Source of the DNA: Lachnospiraceae bacterium
GTDB taxonomy: Bacteria; Bacillota; Clostridia; Lachnospirales; Lachnospiraceae
Direction of reading: 5' to 3'
DNA length: 11,699 bases
NCBI GenBank assembly: GCA_900770325.1
Contig: CAAGKE010000092.1
Span: forward strand, 1 to 11,699
Shown: piece by piece, positions 1 through 6,077 of the stretch
Layout of the letters: each line of letters begins with the position of its first letter
Position numbering within the stretch: the first letter of the stretch is position 1
Made by a program: the position numbers and the translations under genes
The notes under the pieces: model-generated
Told to the model about the DNA's origin: nothing
Seen by the model: the letters and a program-made list of their open reading frames with translations, nothing else
The model's database searches: none

Positions 1-117
1 CTTGGTGGGAGTCCAATCTCCTTCCAAGATAAAGCCTCCGGCGGATCGCAGGCGTGGTCAGTGGAAGAATGCAACGCATTCGACCACGCCGCGGCAAGAA
101 CGCCAGAGGCGTTCTTG
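1..117 (+). repeat. Dispersed structured repeat, family A copy 1 (left end cut by window)
   Basis: Matches copies at 2965-3081 and 8057-8172 without indels. It shows the same series of hairpins: CTTGG/CCAAG around GGAG/CTCC; GGCGTGGTC/GACCACGCC enclosing GAATGC/GCATTC; and a 10-bp CAAGAACGCC/GGCGTTCTTG stem with an AGA loop ending at 117. The 5' part (aggtggcgag...) lies outside the window. Like the other copies it probably follows the 3' end of a gene, here unseen. The stretch 118-254 between it and the kinase holds nothing I can recognise. Confidence 0.85.
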
Positions 118-254
118 AAGAAATGGAAGAAGAAACATCCTGAGACGATGCAAAGTGGAATGATGGAGAGACGGGCTGGAAGCTGGAAATGGTGGAGAAG
201 CGGCTGAATAATTGCCTGTGATTGAGAAAACAGGGAGAGGAAGTGTTTGAGAAT

Positions 255-1193
255 ATGAAGGTGTTGTGTATTGGTTCGGCAGTGATCGATATAACGGCCA
301 GACCTGTTGGGCAGACTGAGCAATGGAAGGAAAAACAGAGAATTTCGGATATACAGATCCAGACAGGGGGAGACGCGGCAAATCAAAGCAGTCATTTCGC
401 GGCGCTGGGATGGGAACCGGGACTGATTTCATGTATCGGAGTGGATACCAATGGAAAAATGCTGCGGGCTGCTTTGGAAAGCAGGGGCGTGGATACCAGC
501 CTGGTTCGGGTAAAGGAAGGATGTGCTACGGGAACAGCCATGGTGCTGGTGGATGGACAGGGAGAACGCCATACTTTTTCTGTAAAGGGTGCCCACAGTA
601 CACTGGCGAAGGAAGATCTGCCTCAGGGGCTGCCGGAGGAATGTCGTGCAGTCTCTCTCGCCAGCCTGTTTTCCATGCCGGAACTGGAACGGGATGGTCT
701 GGAAGCATTTCTTCTCAGGGCAAGAGAGGAGAAAAAGCTGATTTTTGCTGATCTGGCGGCAGACAAGCTGGGACAGGGGCTGGAAGGGATACGGAGGTTT
801 CTGCCCGGTCTGGATTATTTTCTGCCCAGTCTGTATGATGTGCTGGAAATGACAGGAACAAATACTGCAGAAGAGGCAGCCCATGTTTTTCGAAGCTGCG
901 GGACTGCTCATGTGATTATTAAGTGCGGGGCAAAGGGGTGCTACTGTGACAGTGATGAATTTACGGGATGGATTCCGGCTATTCCGGTGAAGCCGGTGGA
1001 TACCACCGGGGCGGGGGATTGTATGACGGCTGTGTTTGTGGCAAGGATACTGTCCGGGGATCCTCTGGAGAAGGCCTGCAGATATGCCTGCGCCGCAGGC
1101 TCCTACAGTACTCTGTTTTTGGGGGCTTCCACAGTGGAGCTTTCGGAAGATAAGCTGGAGACATTTATGAATTCTTTGGAAGGAATGGAATAA
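255..1193 (+). CDS. PfkB-family carbohydrate (ribokinase-like) kinase
   Basis: ATP-dependent sugar or nucleoside kinase, cytosolic, about 312 residues, the usual PfkB length. The N-terminus MKVLCIGSAVIDI opens the Rossmann-like fold, with D12 at the sugar-pocket position. The first PfkB signature is around residues 38-51 (GGDAANQSSHFAALG). The second is DTTGAGD at 249-255, where GAGD forms the anion hole and D255 is the expected catalytic base. PSLYD at 191-195 sits where many members have an Asn-containing motif. I chose ATG 255 because homologous kinases start at this strand; GTG 243 (better spaced from the GGGAG at 232-236) and TTG 222 are in-frame alternatives. Substrate is not determinable: ribokinase, 2-keto-3-deoxygluconate, fructose and adenosine kinases all share these motifs. 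The next gene starts 66 bp downstream on the same strand with no clear terminator between, so co-transcription is possible. Confidence 0.9.
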   Translation: MKVLCIGSAVIDITARPVGQTEQWKEKQRISDIQIQTGGDAANQSSHFAALGWEPGLISCIGVDTNGKMLRAALESRGVDTSLVRVKEGCATGTAMVLVDGQGERHTFSVKGAHSTLAKEDLPQGLPEECRAVSLASLFSMPELERDGLEAFLLRAREEKKLIFADLAADKLGQGLEGIRRFLPGLDYFLPSLYDVLEMTGTNTAEEAAHVFRSCGTAHVIIKCGAKGCYCDSDEFTGWIPAIPVKPVDTTGAGDCMTAVFVARILSGDPLEKACRYACAAGSYSTLFLGASTVELSEDKLETFMNSLEGME

Positions 1194-1259
1194 TAAAAAA
1201 CGGCAGTCTCATATATTAAAAAAAAGAGTGCTGCAGCATCAGAATCAGGAAAGCGTCTG

Positions 1260-2924
1260 GTGAAAGACGGGAGTTTGCCAATAAAAGGATGCGGCAGCCA
1301 GGAAAAGGAAAATAGACAGAGAATGCCGGAGTATAAACGTTTTATTGCATATTTTTATGAGTACATAGATGGAAAACGGCAGAGAAATGCCGGATTTTTG
1401 AAAGCGGAACGCCGGGGGGACCTATGGAGGCTTCAGCTTCAGCTTCGGGCAGGCCGCTGGCCAGAGGAAGGACTGCAGATCTTCGGGTATGTGGATGAGG
1501 GAAAACACTGTCCCGCGGTGTTATTGGGCAGAGCCTATGCGCAGAAAGAAAATCTGACAAAGAGGCTGCAGTTTGGGACGGATACACTGGGGACGGATGG
1601 ATTGCGTTTTGAGAATCTCAGTGGAATATGGATTCCCTGTGATAAGCGAAAATGTTATATTTCCCACTGGCTGGAGGGAGAAATGCGGCCGGAGCGGCTG
1701 ATATGGCCGGAGAAAACACTGTTGGAGGAGGCAGCGCAGATGGGATCCCATCCGAAGGAAACACCGTTGGAGGAGGCGGTGCAGATAAGGCCGTATCCGG
1801 AGAAAATACCGTTGGAGGAGGCAGTGCAGATGAGGCCGTATCCGGAGAAAACGCCGGCGGCAGAGAAGAGAACGGAGCCGGAAATTCAGCCTGTGAAGAA
1901 AAATGAGGATTCCGGATATCAGTTGGAAGAGCAGCCATCGGAGCAGGCAGCCCGGTCCGGGGAGATGCCTGTGAAGGAGGAACCGGCGGAAAAGGCGGTG
2001 GCAGAAGGGAAACCGGCAGAGAAAGCGGCGGTAGAAGGGAAACCAGCAGAGAAAGCGGCGGTAGAAGAGAAACCGGCGGAGGACATTCCGGTGAAGGGGA
2101 AGGCGGTGCCGGAAACGGGACTGCAGCAGGAAAAGGCAACGGCGGAAGGACGTCCATCGGAGGAAAAACGGGAGAAGGTGTGTCATGAAAAGAAATCTGA
2201 GAATGATACGCCTGAGGAGAAGAGACTTCTGGCGAAAGGGTCTGTTGAGCAGGGGATAAAACTTGAGGAGTGTCCCAGGATGGAAACCTGCTTGAAAGAA
2301 GAAAAACAAACGGAACAGAAAGAAGAAATGCTGCTATCAGATTCGAAGAAGGAAACGGAAGATGAAAAGCCTGTCGGGAAGCCGTATTCGGAGAAGAAAA
2401 CGGAAGATGAAAAGCCTGCCGGGAAGCCGTATTCGGAGAAGAAAACGGAAGATGAAAAGCCTGTCGGGAAGCCGGATTTGGAGAAGGAGAAACGGACGAA
2501 AAGCTCCTGCCTGGAAGCAGAGGAAATTCCGGAGGTTCCCCACAGTCAGAGGCTGGATGACTGGCTTTTACTTCAACAATCTCATCGCTCTATGCAGCCT
2601 TTTGAGACGGAAGAGTTTACCTGCCTCCGGATCTGTCCCAGGGATATTATGTGGCTGAGGCAGCGGGGATGGCCGGTTGGCCGCAACAGTTTTCTGATGC
2701 AGGGGTTCTGGCAGTTTAGCCATCTGATTCTTGCAAAGGATGGGGCGGGAGATTTTTTTCTGTGTGTTCCGGGACAGGAGAATGCAAAAAACCAGCCTTA
2801 TGCCACCGCATTCGGATTCCCGGAATTTCGCCGGGCGAAGGCATCGGCTGATTTTCCCGGAAACTTTGGATACTGGTGCCGGCGGCTGGCCGGGGAGGAA
2901 GCTTTTGAACTTGAAAGAAGATAA
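1260..2924 (+). CDS. DUF6128-like protein with long repetitive E/K/P-rich linker
   Basis: Function unknown. Three parts are visible in 554 residues. An N-terminal globular domain (about 22-145, starting EYKRFIAYFYEY) and a C-terminal globular domain (about 432-548, with FTCLRICPRDIMWLRQ and FGFPEFRRA) resemble the two conserved ends of the Lachnospiraceae family I know as DUF6128; this is recalled, not searched. Between them lies roughly 280 residues of low-complexity, charged, probably disordered sequence containing three separate tandem repeats (annotated below). There is no signal peptide or membrane segment, so it is probably cytosolic. GTG 1260 has an AGGAAAG ribosome site about 7 bases upstream; ATG 1323 (residue 22) is the alternative and fits the conserved domain edge better. 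Family A repeat copy 2 begins at the first base after the stop codon. The opposite strand stays open over most of the linker only because of the biased composition. Confidence 0.8.
   Translation: MKDGSLPIKGCGSQEKENRQRMPEYKRFIAYFYEYIDGKRQRNAGFLKAERRGDLWRLQLQLRAGRWPEEGLQIFGYVDEGKHCPAVLLGRAYAQKENLTKRLQFGTDTLGTDGLRFENLSGIWIPCDKRKCYISHWLEGEMRPERLIWPEKTLLEEAAQMGSHPKETPLEEAVQIRPYPEKIPLEEAVQMRPYPEKTPAAEKRTEPEIQPVKKNEDSGYQLEEQPSEQAARSGEMPVKEEPAEKAVAEGKPAEKAAVEGKPAEKAAVEEKPAEDIPVKGKAVPETGLQQEKATAEGRPSEEKREKVCHEKKSENDTPEEKRLLAKGSVEQGIKLEECPRMETCLKEEKQTEQKEEMLLSDSKKETEDEKPVGKPYSEKKTEDEKPAGKPYSEKKTEDEKPVGKPDLEKEKRTKSSCLEAEEIPEVPHSQRLDDWLLLQQSHRSMQPFETEEFTCLRICPRDIMWLRQRGWPVGRNSFLMQGFWQFSHLILAKDGAGDFFLCVPGQENAKNQPYATAFGFPEFRRAKASADFPGNFGYWCRRLAGEEAFELERR
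1707..1841 (+). repeat. In-frame tandem repeat, 3 x 45 bp (15-residue unit)
   Basis: Units start at 1707, 1752 and 1797, with a partial fourth at 1842. They encode variants of PEKxPLEEAVQMRPY. The period is exactly 45 bp, so copy-number change would keep the frame. Lies at the start of the linker of the DUF6128-like protein. Confidence 0.9.
1983..2102 (+). repeat. In-frame tandem repeat, 4 x 30 bp (10-residue unit)
   Basis: Units start at 1983, 2013, 2043 and 2073 and encode variants of PAEKAAVEGK. The second and third are nearly identical at the DNA level and the fourth is diverged (PAEDIPVKGK). The period is divisible by three. Confidence 0.9.
2355..2489 (+). repeat. In-frame tandem repeat, 3 x 45 bp (15-residue unit)
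   Basis: Units start at 2355, 2400 and 2445 and encode TEDEKPVGKPYSEKK. The first two differ by about one base (V/A), while the third diverges at its end. High identity suggests recent duplication by slippage or recombination. Confidence 0.92.
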
Positions 2925-3081
2925 GACTCCCACCTCTATAGGTGGCGAGTTGTGACAATTTCGTCTTGGTGGGAGTCCAATCTCCTTCCAGGATAAAGCC
3001 TCCGGCGGATCGCAGGCGTGGTCAGTGGAAGAATGCAACGTATTCGACCACGCCGCGGCAAGAACGCCAGAGGCGTTCTTG
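2925..3081 (+). repeat. Dispersed structured repeat, family A copy 2 (fullest copy)
   Basis: About 157 bp, starting immediately after the stop of the DUF6128-like gene. Visible stems: CCACCT/AGGTGG (2930-2935/2940-2945), which competes with GACTCCCACC/GGTGGGAGTC (2925-2934/2968-2977, 10 bp); CTTGG/CCAGG around GGAG/CTCC (2965-2992); GGCGTGGTC/GACCACGCC (3015-3023/3046-3054) enclosing GAATGC/GTATTC; and CAAGAACGCC/GGCGTTCTTG (3059-3068/3072-3081). Relative to copy 1, the changes in the second and third stems convert a Watson-Crick pair into a G-U wobble. No ORF or transposase is inside. It could be a MITE- or REP-like mobile palindrome or a structured 3' UTR RNA. Confidence 0.85.
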
Positions 3082-3111
3082 AACCGAAAGAAAAACAATC
3101 GATATGAGGGA

Positions 3112-3139
3112 ATATGAAAAGTCCCGGGAGGCAGGGACT
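3112..3139 (-). terminator. Weak stem-loop terminator for the AraC-type gene
   Basis: AGTCCC (3120-3125) and GGGACT (3134-3139) form a 6-bp GC-rich stem that includes most of the regulator's stop codon. On the minus strand it is followed by TTTCATATT, a short imperfect T-run. Plausible but weak. Confidence 0.4.
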
Positions 3140-4034
3140 AATCATAGTTTATGATTCGGTTTGAAAACAGATTCCGGTATTCGGTGGGAGAATAGGAGCT
3201 GTATTTTTTGTAGCATACTTCGAAAGAGTGATAATTTGAGAATCCCAGGTGTTCTGCGATTTCTTTCACAGACATATTGGAATCCAGGAGCAGGAAATTC
3301 GCGTTGCTGATTTTTTGCTTCTGGATATATTCTTTTAAGCTATAGCCGGAATATTTCTTAAACAGCCGGGACAGATATTTTTCATTATAGTGGAACCGTG
3401 CGGCGATATCAGATATTTTGATATCGCTGTTTATGTAATAAGTAATATAGTCCTTCACATCATGATAGATTTTTTCTGCTCTTGTGGGGCTTTCCATCTG
3501 TCCGTTGGCGATCTGCAGTGTATGCTGATTGGAAATTTCGCTCAAAATCAGTGTGGACAGGAGATTCGTATAACAGGAGGTATATCCGTTTTTAATGCTG
3601 TCCTGGAGGCGTATCAGCAATAACAATGCTTTTTCGGGCTGCTTCAGTCGTCCCTGTACCGGGAGGAAAAGGTCACAGCACCCGTCATTGATGAGATCCG
3701 GAATCAGGGTCGTACGGGGAGTGATGCGGGTACATTTAAAATGAATCCAGTAAAAGCTGCATTCTGATTTTCGGAATCCTTTCCTCAGAGAACTGTTTTT
3801 TGTCATTCCGGAAGTCTGACCGGGATGCAGAAGCAGATATTCACCGGCGGTGATGGTATATTTCTGGTCTTCATGCTGGAGATACAGCGTACCCTTTGTG
3901 ACAATGATCAATTCAGTATCGGCTAATTCAGCAGTGGGATGAATCCAGTCGGAGTTCAACCCTTCCGATTTGCCGGTGCGTATCAGGGATACCGGGACAG
4001 TAATGTCTATGGAATAGGCGAGTATTTCTTTCAT
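3138..4034 (-). CDS. AraC/XylS-family transcriptional regulator
   Basis: DNA-binding regulator, about 298 residues, typical two-domain length. Residues about 11-100 are beta-rich (LIIVTKGTLYLQHEDQKYTI, then GEYLLLHPG), as in AraC-type cupin sensing domains. Residues about 190-292 form the double helix-turn-helix: first HTH near 205-227 (ISDIAARFHYNEKYLSRLFKKY), second near 254-277 (SVKEIAEHLGFSNYHSFEVCYKKY). Start chosen at 4034 because AAGGAA lies 7 bases upstream of that ATG; the in-frame ATG at 4061 lacks a site and sits on the edge of the tandem array. Transcribed divergently from the esterase/GH127 genes, which makes those its likely targets; a sugar effector such as arabinose or xylose is inference. 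Its long leader carries the 16-bp array. It is more AT-rich than the neighbouring catabolic genes. Confidence 0.92.
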   Translation of the reverse strand: MKEILAYSIDITVPVSLIRTGKSEGLNSDWIHPTAELADTELIIVTKGTLYLQHEDQKYTITAGEYLLLHPGQTSGMTKNSSLRKGFRKSECSFYWIHFKCTRITPRTTLIPDLINDGCCDLFLPVQGRLKQPEKALLLLIRLQDSIKNGYTSCYTNLLSTLILSEISNQHTLQIANGQMESPTRAEKIYHDVKDYITYYINSDIKISDIAARFHYNEKYLSRLFKKYSGYSLKEYIQKQKISNANFLLLDSNMSVKEIAEHLGFSNYHSFEVCYKKYSSYSPTEYRNLFSNRIINYD

Positions 4035-4060
4035 GATCCGTTCCTTTCTTATAAGCTCCA

Positions 4061-4266
4061 TTCTTTGCAGGTTTTATTCTTGCAGGTTTTGTTCTTGCAG
4101 GTCTTGTTCTTTGCAGGTTTTGTTCTTTGCAGATTTTATTCTTTACAGGTTTTGTTCTTCGCAGGTTTTGTTCTTTGCAGATTTTATTCTTTGCAGGTTT
4201 TGTTCTTTGCAGGTTTTGTTCTTCGCAGATTCTGTTCTTTGCGGGCTTCGTTCTTCGAAAGTTCTG
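4061..4266. repeat. 16-bp tandem array, 13 units, in front of the AraC-type gene
   Basis: Consensus on the plus strand is TTCTTTGCAGGTTTTG. Units start at 4061, 4077, 4092, 4107, 4123, 4139, 4155, 4171, 4187, 4203, 4219, 4235 and 4251. Units 2 and 3 are 15 bp; the rest are 16 bp. Variation concentrates at a few positions (GCAG/ACAG/CGCAG, GGTTTTG/GATTTTA), and the last two units are degenerate. On the mRNA sense strand of the regulator it reads CAAAACCTGCAAAGAA and lies between the candidate promoter and the ribosome site. It has no spacers, so it is not CRISPR. Possible roles are a length-variable leader or an operator array; none is proven. Confidence 0.95.
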
Positions 4267-4432
4267 TTCTTTTTGGAGCTTTTTCTCAGTCGGGAAGATT
4301 TCTGGAGATTTTTTGACTAATAAGTTATAAATATGATTATTTATTCCCCATAAACATAATTTTTTTAAATATTTACCTGGATAAAAGAGTTTTTATAAAA
4401 TCACTTTTATGATTATTAAGTGTCTTTTATAA
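4267..4432. other. AT-rich intergenic DNA without recognisable genes
   Basis: Strongly AT-rich between the array and the divergent promoter. A plus-strand TTGACT (4313-4318) with GATTAT (4335-4340) at 16-bp spacing is a weak promoter match. I see no gene or clear hairpin here. Confidence 0.5.
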
Positions 4433-4462
4433 ATTGTATCAAACCATGAGATGAAATACAAT
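4433..4462. promoter_or_regulatory. Symmetric bidirectional promoter candidate (araC / esterase)
   Basis: The inverted repeat ATTGTAT (4433-4439) / ATACAAT (4456-4462) gives TTGTAT-17 bp-TACAAT on the plus strand (4434-4439, 4457-4462). It gives the identical TTGTAT-17 bp-TACAAT on the minus strand (4461-4456, 4438-4433). TACAAT matches the -10 consensus at 5 of 6 positions; TTGTAT is a moderate -35. It sits between the divergent genes. The same symmetry could instead be a dimer operator. Confidence 0.55.
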
Positions 4463-4492
4463 AAGGATGGATGAGGTTTCGAAACGTCGTTC

Positions 4493-4665
4493 CGGGGATG
4501 GTTACTGTTCATATGCCACTGTCCCGCGAGGTGTTTTCGCGCAGAATGCGCCAAAATCCCGAGGGCAGCAAGTGCGAAACTGCATAAAATGCAGTTTCTG
4601 TGCATCGCGAAGCGTGTTACTGTGAACAACGTGAACAGTAACCGGGGATGCCCCTGAACAGTAAC
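4493..4665. mobile_element. MITE-like element, family B, with target-site-like duplication
   Basis: The body at 4501-4642 (142 bp) has perfect 11-bp terminal inverted repeats, GTTACTGTTCA (4501-4511) and TGAACAGTAAC (4632-4642). An 8-bp direct repeat CGGGGATG flanks it (4493-4500 and 4643-4650). Inside are a perfect 10-bp stem GAAACTGCAT/ATGCAGTTTC (4576-4585/4589-4598), a CGCGA/TCGCG stem and an extra inverted end fragment GTTACTGT (4616-4623). Another TGAACAGTAAC occurs at 4655-4665 after a GGGG/CCCC mini-hairpin, so the right edge may be composite. There is no ORF, so any movement would depend on a transposase elsewhere. It lies between the candidate promoter and the esterase start and would be transcribed in that leader. 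Confidence 0.7.
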
Positions 4666-4704
4666 ACGGTATCGACTGAAATGAGAGTAAAGGAAAGAAA
4701 GCGT

Positions 4705-6045
4705 ATGTTGCAGATCGTTCAGACAAAGGCGGGGAAAATTGCAGGAACAGTGGAGGAATATGCGGCGGTATTTAAGGGGATTCCCTATGCAGAGCCTCCG
4801 GTGGGAGAGAGGCGGTTTCGAAGGCCGGAGACTGTGAGAGCCTGGGAGGGGATATTTCAGGCTGATAAATTCCCCAAAAGAGCTCTGCAGCTTAAAGGAG
4901 ATCCCAATGAGACTTTTTACACGAAAGAATTTTATCAGGATCCTGTCTATCAGACGGAAGTAAGTGAGGATTGTCTTTACCTGAATATATGGGTTCCTCT
5001 CAAACGGCAGGCGGCTCCTTTTCCGGTGGCATTTTTTATACATGGCGGAGCGTTTAATCATGGAACCGGACATGAGGTAGAGTTTCGCACTCAGGAATAT
5101 GCCAGAAGAGGAATTATATTAGTCACCATTAACTACCGTCTGGGACTGGCCGGTTTTCTGGCGCATCCGCTGCTGCAGCAGGAGGACGCTCTGGCTTGCG
5201 GAAATTATGGGATTCTGGATCAGATGAAGGCCCTGGAATGGGTACGGGAGAACATAGGGGCTTTTGGAGGAGATCCGGAAAATATCACCATATTCGGACA
5301 GTCGGCAGGAGCAGTTTCGGTGCAGGTGCTGCTGTCTGCTGCCCGGGCGAAAGGGATGTTTGCAAAAGCAATCATACAGAGTGCCGGAGGGTATCCGGCA
5401 AGGATCGGGAATGGGTGTACTCTGGAGAGGGCCTTTCTGATCGGAAAAAGAGTGATGGAACTGGCGGGAGCAGATACGCTGGAGGAGCTTCGGCAGAAAA
5501 CAGAAGCGGAATTGTTAAAGATACAGGAAAATATCATGGAAGAGGAAAACCGGAACGGGAGAAAGCATATTTTGTGCTTTGAACCCTGCGTAAACCAGGT
5601 ACTTTTAACAGATTCCCTAGATGAGATCTGCAGGCAGGGAAGGACAGCCCCGGTGCCGGTGATGATCGGAGTTACCAGGAATGATCTGACAGTAACTGAG
5701 GAGGAAGCATGCAGCGGAGAAAGTGCCATGAAAAAAAGCTGTGTTGCATGGAGTTTGCTGCGGGAAGAAAAGAACGGGGCACCGGCGTATGTTTACCAGT
5801 TCTCCAGAAAGCTTCCCGGAGATGAACGGGGGGCGTTCCATTCCTCAGAGCTTTGGTATATGTTTGGAACGTATCCTAGCTGCTGGAGGCCCCTGACAGA
5901 AGCAGATGGAGTATTGTCGGAAAAAATGCTGTCCTGCTGGTGCGCATTTATGAAAACGGGGATACCGGATGGGACAGGGATGCCCAGGTGGCTGCCTTGT
6001 ACATTAGAACATCCTTTTGTAATGGAATTTGATGTGGACAAGTGA
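4705..6045 (+). CDS. Type-B carboxylesterase (alpha/beta hydrolase)
   Basis: Serine esterase, about 446 residues, with no signal peptide, so probably cytosolic. Oxyanion-hole motif HGGAF at 113-117; SEDCLYLNIW at about 87-96, the second signature of the family; nucleophile elbow FGQSAG with Ser200. Catalytic His is expected at H379 (GAFHSSEL). The acid is probably D327 (GVTRNDL), at the position where p-nitrobenzyl esterase has Glu in TRDEG; this alignment is by eye. The acid-to-His spacing is about 52 residues versus about 90 in that enzyme, so a lid or regulatory segment is shortened. Start 4705 is supported by AAAGGAAAG upstream; earlier in-frame ATGs at 4648 and 4681 run back into the family B element and lack a site. 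The next gene's ATG follows 32 bp after the stop. With GH127 as partner, an acetyl or feruloyl ester of arabinose-bearing polysaccharide is a plausible but unproven substrate. Confidence 0.9.
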   Translation: MLQIVQTKAGKIAGTVEEYAAVFKGIPYAEPPVGERRFRRPETVRAWEGIFQADKFPKRALQLKGDPNETFYTKEFYQDPVYQTEVSEDCLYLNIWVPLKRQAAPFPVAFFIHGGAFNHGTGHEVEFRTQEYARRGIILVTINYRLGLAGFLAHPLLQQEDALACGNYGILDQMKALEWVRENIGAFGGDPENITIFGQSAGAVSVQVLLSAARAKGMFAKAIIQSAGGYPARIGNGCTLERAFLIGKRVMELAGADTLEELRQKTEAELLKIQENIMEEENRNGRKHILCFEPCVNQVLLTDSLDEICRQGRTAPVPVMIGVTRNDLTVTEEEACSGESAMKKSCVAWSLLREEKNGAPAYVYQFSRKLPGDERGAFHSSELWYMFGTYPSCWRPLTEADGVLSEKMLSCWCAFMKTGIPDGTGMPRWLPCTLEHPFVMEFDVDK

Positions 6046-6077
6046 TGAAGGAAAATGGAAAGACGGAGGAAATCAGT

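Noticed and set aside
160..207. 15-codon frame upstream of the kinase as a leader peptide
   Set aside because: No good ribosome site and no attenuator-like hairpin after it; too short to support.
1521..2309. Long minus-strand open frame opposite the DUF6128-like gene
   Set aside because: Arg/Leu/Phe-rich shadow of the E/K/P-rich linker. The plus-strand protein has two conserved domains and a ribosome site.
2925..3081. Family A as an IS200/IS605 right end or TnpB guide-RNA scaffold
   Set aside because: The hairpin next to a short boundary recalls such ends, but no tnpA or tnpB gene is present, so I keep it only as a hypothesis.
4061..4266. CRISPR-like array
   Set aside because: Units are 16 bp and abut directly with no unique spacers; no cas genes are present.
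4033..4330. Open frames on the plus strand through the 16-bp array (Cys/Phe-rich repeats)
   Set aside because: All three frames stay open because the repeat unit has no stop codons. The peptides are translations of the same DNA repeat in different frames, with no ribosome site.
4393..5073. 226-codon minus-strand frame
   Set aside because: Runs antisense through the esterase start, the family B element and the divergent promoter; composition is not protein-like.
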